Part shown: in pieces, positions 6,794 through 10,053 of the stretch
Numbering within the stretch: position 1 is the first letter of the stretch
Layout of the letters: the number at the start of each line of letters is the position of its first letter
NCBI GenBank assembly: GCA_937944035.1
Contig: CALDZQ010000376.1
Span: forward strand, 1 to 10,053
Direction: 5' to 3'
DNA: 10,053 bases
Origin: an uncultured Neomegalonema sp.
GTDB taxonomy: Bacteria > Pseudomonadota > Alphaproteobacteria > Rhodobacterales > Rhodobacteraceae
Translations under genes and position numbers: made by a program
The notes under the pieces: generated by a model
What the model was told of the DNA's origin: nothing
Databases searched by the model: none
The model's input: the letters and a program-made list of their open reading frames with translations, nothing else

Positions 6794-7270
6794 TCAGTTT
6801 TCAGCGCCGGAAACGCGGCCCGAAACCGGCCCGCCGGGATCTGTCACCAATCCGATATTACCGAAACCGCCCGCATTCAGTGTGCCCATGACTTCCATAA
6901 CGCGGCCATAGTCCACGCCTTTATCCGCCCGTAAAAACACCCGTTCATCAGAGCCGCGCTCGGAAGCGATGGCGATCAAACGCTCGGTCAGGAACACGGG
7001 ATCAACCTCATCGCCCTGAAGGAAAATCCGCCCGTCCAGATCGACATTCACCGTCACCGGCTCACGCTGCTCTGTGGGTAAAGGGTTAGCGGCGGTTTTA
7101 GGCAATTTTACGGGGACACCCACTGTCAAAAGCGGTGCTGCAACCATGAACACGATCAACAGAACCAGCATAACATCCACGAAAGGCGTGACGTTGATCT
7201 CTGACATGCGCGCATTGCGGCGCGAACCACGCCCCCGCGAGCGCCCGGATGAACGAACTGACCCGCCCAT
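6794..7270 (-). CDS. tolR: Tol-Pal motor protein TolR (ExbD family)
   Basis: TolR is the inner-membrane partner of TolQ; its single membrane helix lines the proton channel and its periplasmic domain changes shape to control peptidoglycan binding. The product has 158 residues, a normal length. A basic, Ser/Arg/Gly-rich cytoplasmic tail (1-21) precedes the conserved EINVTPFVDVMLVLLIVFMV segment (24-43). Asp32 is the proton-carrying aspartate of the family. The periplasmic ExbD-like domain (about 60-145) includes LPKT, VNVDLDGRIFLQG, VFLRADKGVDYGRVMEVM and the GFGNIGLVTDP ending. The ATG at 7270 shares one base with the tolQ stop (TAATG), a classic arrangement for coupled translation of a motor with fixed stoichiometry. 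The gap to tolA is 32 bases. Confidence 0.97.
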   Translation of the reverse strand: MGGSVRSSGRSRGRGSRRNARMSEINVTPFVDVMLVLLIVFMVAAPLLTVGVPVKLPKTAANPLPTEQREPVTVNVDLDGRIFLQGDEVDPVFLTERLIAIASERGSDERVFLRADKGVDYGRVMEVMGTLNAGGFGNIGLVTDPGGPVSGRVSGAEN

Positions 7271-7977
7271 TATTTCGTCCGCCGCTCTAGTTGACGGGAC
7301 AGCAGTGTCGAGAATTCATCGGCAAACGCCTCCAAACGTCCGGTAAGGCGGGCGGCGCGGTCGGACAGAAGGTTATAAGCGACAACTGCCGGAATAGCCG
7401 CCAAAAGACCAAGCGCGGTCGCAAATAACGCCTCTGCAATGCCCGGCGCAACCACAGAAAGATTGGTATTTTGACTCATCGCGATGGCTTCAAAGCTGTT
7501 CTTGATACCCCAGACCGTGCCGAACAGACCGACAAACGGGGCGATGGAGCCGACAGTGGCGAGAAAGCCCATCCAGCTTTCCAACCCTTCGGATTCACGA
7601 TCCACAGCGACGGCCATTGACCGGTCAATGCGTTGGTTCGCACCGGCGATGAGCGCACCACCGGCCTCGAAAGAGCGGCGCCATTCTTTCATTCCGGCGG
7701 CGAAAACACGCTCTATCGGCGAGCGGACTTCCGCGTCCAGACGCGTGTACAACTCGTCAAGCGACGCGCCGGACCAGAATTCGGTCTCGAATGCGGCGAA
7801 CTTTTTCTTCAAAGCGCGATAGCGGATAATCTTGTCGATGATGATCGCCCAACTCCAGAATGAGGCGACTACCAACATGATTATGACGACTTGCACCACC
7901 CAATGCGCCTGAGCGAAAAGGCCCATCACCGAAAAATCCAACCCGTGGCCGAGGGCATCTACCGTCGCAGCTTCCAT
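7270..7977 (-). CDS. tolQ: Tol-Pal motor protein TolQ (MotA/ExbB family proton channel)
   Basis: TolQ forms the inner-membrane ring that, with TolR, uses the proton gradient to power TolA. The product has 235 residues, the usual length. Three membrane helices are visible: about 27-46 (VVQVVIIMLVVASFWSWAII), 136-158 (MGFLATVGSIAPFVGLFGTVWGI, quoted in part: LATVGSIAPFVGLFGTVWG) and 176-198 (APGIAEALFATALGLLAAIP). Thr154 in LFGTVWG and Thr187 in FATALG align with the conserved pore threonines. The large cytoplasmic loop lies between helices 1 and 2. The ATG at 7977 has an AGAGGG ribosome site 9 bases upstream. The 132-base gap before it could carry a promoter or processing site; downstream it overlaps tolR by one base. 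Confidence 0.98.
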   Translation of the reverse strand: MEAATVDALGHGLDFSVMGLFAQAHWVVQVVIIMLVVASFWSWAIIIDKIIRYRALKKKFAAFETEFWSGASLDELYTRLDAEVRSPIERVFAAGMKEWRRSFEAGGALIAGANQRIDRSMAVAVDRESEGLESWMGFLATVGSIAPFVGLFGTVWGIKNSFEAIAMSQNTNLSVVAPGIAEALFATALGLLAAIPAVVAYNLLSDRAARLTGRLEAFADEFSTLLSRQLERRTK

Positions 7978-8109
7978 AAACTTAAACCCTCTTAATCCGC
8001 CCGAATCCTTCGGGTCTCATTCGATAGAATGGGCATACTGCCCCGTAGCAAACATTCAGGACCAATCGTGACAAAAGTTGGACTCCGCACGGGCTTGGTC
8101 AAGCCATAG
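7978..8109 (-). other. ybgC-tolQ intergenic region with hairpins and possible control sites
   Basis: This is the largest gap in the window (132 bases). On the minus strand, a GGCTT-GACC-AAGCC hairpin (8092-8105) follows the ybgC stop and a CCCGAA-GGA-TTCGGG hairpin (8000-8014) lies before the tolQ ribosome site. Neither has a T-run, so neither is a typical terminator. TTAA-N6-TTAA (7982-7995) brackets the tolQ ribosome site. Two GANTC sites, the CcrM methylation target of many Alphaproteobacteria, lie at 8003-8007 and 8081-8085. TTGTCA (8069-8074) could be a -35 box, but the sequence 17 bases downstream (TTGCTA) is a poor -10. A tolQ promoter is therefore possible but not shown. Confidence 0.35.
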
Positions 8110-8568
8110 TCATTTGTTGTTATTCTGCAACGTCGAGGCGAGCGTTCGGCGAACGTCCGGCGGTATCCGAAACGCTTTACCCTGCTCGTTGACTGATACG
8201 CAAACCACCTCTGCTTTGGCCAGTATTTCCGAATCACGGCGCACATCCTGATAGAGATGCAGGCTCGCGCCACCGATACTTGTACACTGTGTGCAAATGA
8301 TTAGTGAATCATCGAAACGTGCGGGCTTTAAAAATTCAATATTCATGGATCTTACCACGAACAACAGACCGTGGCGGGCGCGCAGGTCGGTTTGGTGCAG
8401 ATCACTCACCCGCAAGAACTCAGTCCGCCCCCGCTCCATCCACCTGACATAGCTGGCGTGGTAAACGATGCCTCCCGCGTCTGTGTCCTCCCAATAAACA
8501 CGAGCCGGCAAAGTGTGGATGCCGCCATCGATAATGCCTGATGAGGGTGGGGAGAGCGTTTGTGACAT
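8110..8568 (-). CDS. ybgC: YbgC-type acyl-CoA thioesterase (hotdog fold), first gene of the tol cluster
   Basis: YbgC proteins are cytoplasmic hotdog-fold thioesterases that hydrolyse acyl-CoA esters; the physiological substrate is uncertain, and a link to phospholipid metabolism has been proposed in E. coli. The product has 152 residues against 134 in E. coli, with about 18 extra at the N-terminus. The signature YWEDTDAGGIVYHASYVRWM (25-44) is nearly identical to the family, and Asp30 aligns with the catalytic aspartate of 4-hydroxybenzoyl-CoA thioesterases. ERGRTEFLR and the FVVRSMNIEFLKPARFDD strand also match. The ATG at 8568 has GGAAGG 6 bases upstream. ybgC begins only 25 bases after the popZ terminator hairpin and is 132 bases from tolQ. 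Its position at the head of the tol genes matches the arrangement in many Proteobacteria, although it is not needed for the Tol motor itself. Confidence 0.95.
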   Translation of the reverse strand: MSQTLSPPSSGIIDGGIHTLPARVYWEDTDAGGIVYHASYVRWMERGRTEFLRVSDLHQTDLRARHGLLFVVRSMNIEFLKPARFDDSLIICTQCTSIGGASLHLYQDVRRDSEILAKAEVVCVSVNEQGKAFRIPPDVRRTLASTLQNNNK

Positions 8569-8590
8569 TCATTGCCTTCCGGTCCGAATC

Positions 8591-8617
8591 AAAACGGCGC
8601 GAACTGCTTCGCGCCGT
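8591..8617 (-). terminator. Intrinsic terminator after the popZ-like gene
   Basis: A perfect 10-base-pair stem, ACGGCGCGAA, loop of four, TTCGCGCCGT (8594-8617), is followed on the minus strand by a short T-run (TTTT, then GATT). It lies 25 bases after the popZ-like stop codon and only 25 bases before the ybgC start. The stem is strong and the T-run short, so termination may be partial and let some transcript continue into ybgC. Confidence 0.75.
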
Positions 8618-8630
8618 CTTCATTCAGATA

Positions 8631-8658
8631 GCTATACGCGTTCAACCTTTGGGGTCAG
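8631..8658 (-). promoter_or_regulatory. Possible weak promoter for ybgC-tol at the end of the popZ-like gene
   Basis: On the minus strand CTGACC (8653-8658) and TATAGC (8631-8636) are separated by 16 bases, each matching four of six positions of the sigma-70 consensus. Transcription would start near 8624, placing the terminator hairpin at the very 5' end of the ybgC-tol mRNA. The matches are weak, so this is only a candidate. Confidence 0.22.
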
Positions 8659-10053
8659 ACTTGTAACGGTGTGATTTGGAACTGATCCTCTCAACCTCTC
8701 CACGAACAATGCCCTCAACAACATTCGGCAGGTTGTCATCGAGCCATTCGCGGAGCATCGGTTGAAGCATTTCGCGCATCATACCCTCAAGACTTTGCGC
8801 GCCTTTATCATCCGTCAGCCGCAGCGCCCCGTAGACACGCCGTGTCGCATCACTTTCGGGATCAGACAGCGACGCGAGAGCGCGGGCGGAGATTTCCTCG
8901 CTGGTCATCGATACCAACGCGGAAGGTTCAGGCTCCGCATAGTCGAAAGGCTCACGCTCCATTGCGTCACGGACCATCCCGCCAACCGCTTCGAGATCCT
9001 CCTCCTTCTTCTGAGAAGAAGCGGATGCCGCAGCAGCCCCTGCCAGGCCCGCAGCGGTTGCCCCGGCGGCGGCATAGGTTGCCGCTGATCCGGCGTTATC
9101 CGTGAAGCTTGCGGAATAATCGTCATCCAAAGCGGGCGGCTCATCGTGATAGACATCCGAAGCGCCGTAGGTGTCGGGGAACTTAACGTCGGCATTATCG
9201 TCAACGGCCGGATCGGTATCATCGTCAGCGCCGTCGGTCAGATCCGCTTCCGCTGTCATTTGATTTGCGGCAGCGGCTTCTTCGTAGCGGTCATCAGCGA
9301 TCTGTTCGCCATGCGCATCTTCCAAATCCGCTTCGGAAGCCCATGCAGATACGTCCGGTGTATCGATCTTCATATCCGTTACGTCGACAACTTCCTCGTC
9401 ATCACGCGTGTCGGGAATATCATCATCGCCACGACCGTAGAGGCCATTATGGGGTGCGAGAGTATCGATAATACCCTCTTCTTGTGTGGCCGCTTGCGCA
9501 TTGTAATCACCCGTCGCATCAGCGCTGTGATCGTCGTTTTGTGCGGGTTCAAGGGATTCAGATGTCGGCAAATCCGCTTTAACATTGCCCGTATCAACAC
9601 GATCCGTGAGGTCAAACACCTCCTCGAAGCCCTGTTCGTCATCATCAACCGTCGCAGGCTCAAGCAAGACGACTTCTTCGACGGCATCATCCGCCGGATC
9701 AAAGGCATCGTGGTAGTTTTCCTGAGCCGTGGCCGCTGCTTCGGACGCTTTTGCTTTCGCGTTGTCGCGCAGGGCTTTCAGACCCAACCCGCCGGCAACG
9801 GCAGTGGCCAGACCTGCGGCAACACCGGGTTCATTATCGGATTTCGCATCGTCGGGTTCCGGGCTGTCATCAGCAAATTCGACACCGGAAAGCGGCTCAT
9901 CACGCGGAATTGAATCGTCATGGGCAGCGGCAGCGGCCGTTGTGAAATCGTCGGCAGCATCGGTTTCGACTTCATCAAGCGCGGAGGTGAGTTCGAGAAT
10001 GTCTTTCTCGCTATCGGCCGCATCAAAGTCAGCGCCATCGGCGGCTGGCGTAT
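8642..10053 (-). CDS. popZ: PopZ-like polar organising protein (DUF2497), very long, N-terminus outside the window
   Basis: PopZ forms condensates at the cell pole in Alphaproteobacteria and recruits the chromosome-segregation and cell-cycle proteins. The frame is open from the TGA at 8642 to the right edge, giving 469 residues without a start; a TTG at 9787 is internal. The C-terminal block SLEGMMREMLQPMLREWLDD continuing into NLPNVVEGIVRGEVERIS (about 420-457) closely matches the oligomerising end of Caulobacter PopZ (LEDVVRELLRPLLKEWLDQN...). A preceding MTSEEISARALASL segment resembles its middle helix. An acidic linker rich in Asp, Glu and Ala makes up the rest, with LELT-type motifs at 17-22, 145-149 and 221-225. 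Alanine/glycine stretches lie at about 76-91 and 322-347. Caulobacter PopZ has 177 residues, so this linker is far longer. The expected N-terminal helix that binds partners lies beyond 10053. A related DUF2497 protein with another role cannot be excluded. Confidence 0.87.
   Translation of the reverse strand, partial: TPAADGADFDAADSEKDILELTSALDEVETDAADDFTTAAAAAHDDSIPRDEPLSGVEFADDSPEPDDAKSDNEPGVAAGLATAVAGGLGLKALRDNAKAKASEAAATAQENYHDAFDPADDAVEEVVLLEPATVDDDEQGFEEVFDLTDRVDTGNVKADLPTSESLEPAQNDDHSADATGDYNAQAATQEEGIIDTLAPHNGLYGRGDDDIPDTRDDEEVVDVTDMKIDTPDVSAWASEADLEDAHGEQIADDRYEEAAAANQMTAEADLTDGADDDTDPAVDDNADVKFPDTYGASDVYHDEPPALDDDYSASFTDNAGSAATYAAAGATAAGLAGAAAASASSQKKEEDLEAVGGMVRDAMEREPFDYAEPEPSALVSMTSEEISARALASLSDPESDATRRVYGALRLTDDKGAQSLEGMMREMLQPMLREWLDDNLPNVVEGIVRGEVERISSKSHRYKSDPKG

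Noticed and set aside
8000..8014. Hairpin upstream of tolQ as a terminator
   Set aside because: The 6-base-pair stem has no following T-run on either strand.
8642..9787. Start of the popZ-like gene at the TTG at 9787
   Set aside because: The same frame continues open to the right edge and includes the conserved DILELT motif, so the true start lies outside the window.
9146..9913. Long plus-strand open frame of 255 codons opposite the popZ-like gene, rich in Ile, Val and Arg
   Set aside because: It is the mirror of Asp/Glu codons on the other strand (GAT/GAC read as ATC/GTC). It has no recognisable domain, and the minus-strand frame has a clear family match.
1..10053. Mobile elements, CRISPR arrays, tRNA or rRNA genes, or transfer signs
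   Set aside because: No inverted-repeat ends, transposase frames, spacer-repeat arrays or tRNA-like folds were seen. All genes are on one strand, belong to a core chromosomal cluster and share similar codon use.

Overview
The window looks like part of an alphaproteobacterial chromosome. The base composition is fairly GC-rich. One edge gene has the C-terminal signature of the polar scaffold PopZ (DUF2497 family), which is known from Alphaproteobacteria. The Tol-Pal genes are followed directly by tilS, an order common in that class. I cannot place the organism more finely than class. All nine supported genes lie on the minus strand, so the text below follows transcription from right to left. 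There is no convincing plus-strand gene, RNA gene, CRISPR array, insertion sequence or other mobile element, and the largest gap between genes is 132 bases.

Right edge (8642-10053): the C-terminal 469 residues of a very long, acidic PopZ-like protein, whose N-terminus lies outside the window. It ends in a strong hairpin terminator (about 8591-8617). Centre (1221-8568): a complete ybgC-tolQ-tolR-tolA-tolB-pal-cpoB cluster. Left edge (1-1224): tilS, which overlaps cpoB by four bases and runs off the window. Spacing suggests tight coupling: tolQ/tolR share one base (TAATG), while tolA/tolB and cpoB/tilS overlap as ATGA. Longer gaps precede tolQ (132 bases), pal (91) and cpoB (111), and these are where control elements or RNA processing sites could sit.

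The cluster encodes the trans-envelope machine that pulls the outer membrane inward during division. TolQ and TolR form the proton-driven inner-membrane motor. TolA spans the periplasm. TolB and the lipoprotein Pal form the outer-membrane and peptidoglycan end. CpoB is the periplasmic coordinator with peptidoglycan synthesis, and YbgC is a cytoplasmic hotdog thioesterase. TilS is a tRNA-modifying enzyme that travels with this cluster.

This is not an unknown system, but several details are unusual. The PopZ-like protein is more than 469 residues long and carries three copies of an acidic V-x-[ED]-[LV]-T motif plus two Ala/Gly-rich stretches. Pal has a roughly 180-residue Gly/Ser/Tyr-rich linker with YxDGG repeats. 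TolA is 629 residues long, with a proline/acid spacer and a tandem 24-base repeat in its coiled coil. A 19-base tandem repeat lies against the pal ribosome binding site. The polar scaffold gene sits directly upstream of the Tol-Pal cluster.
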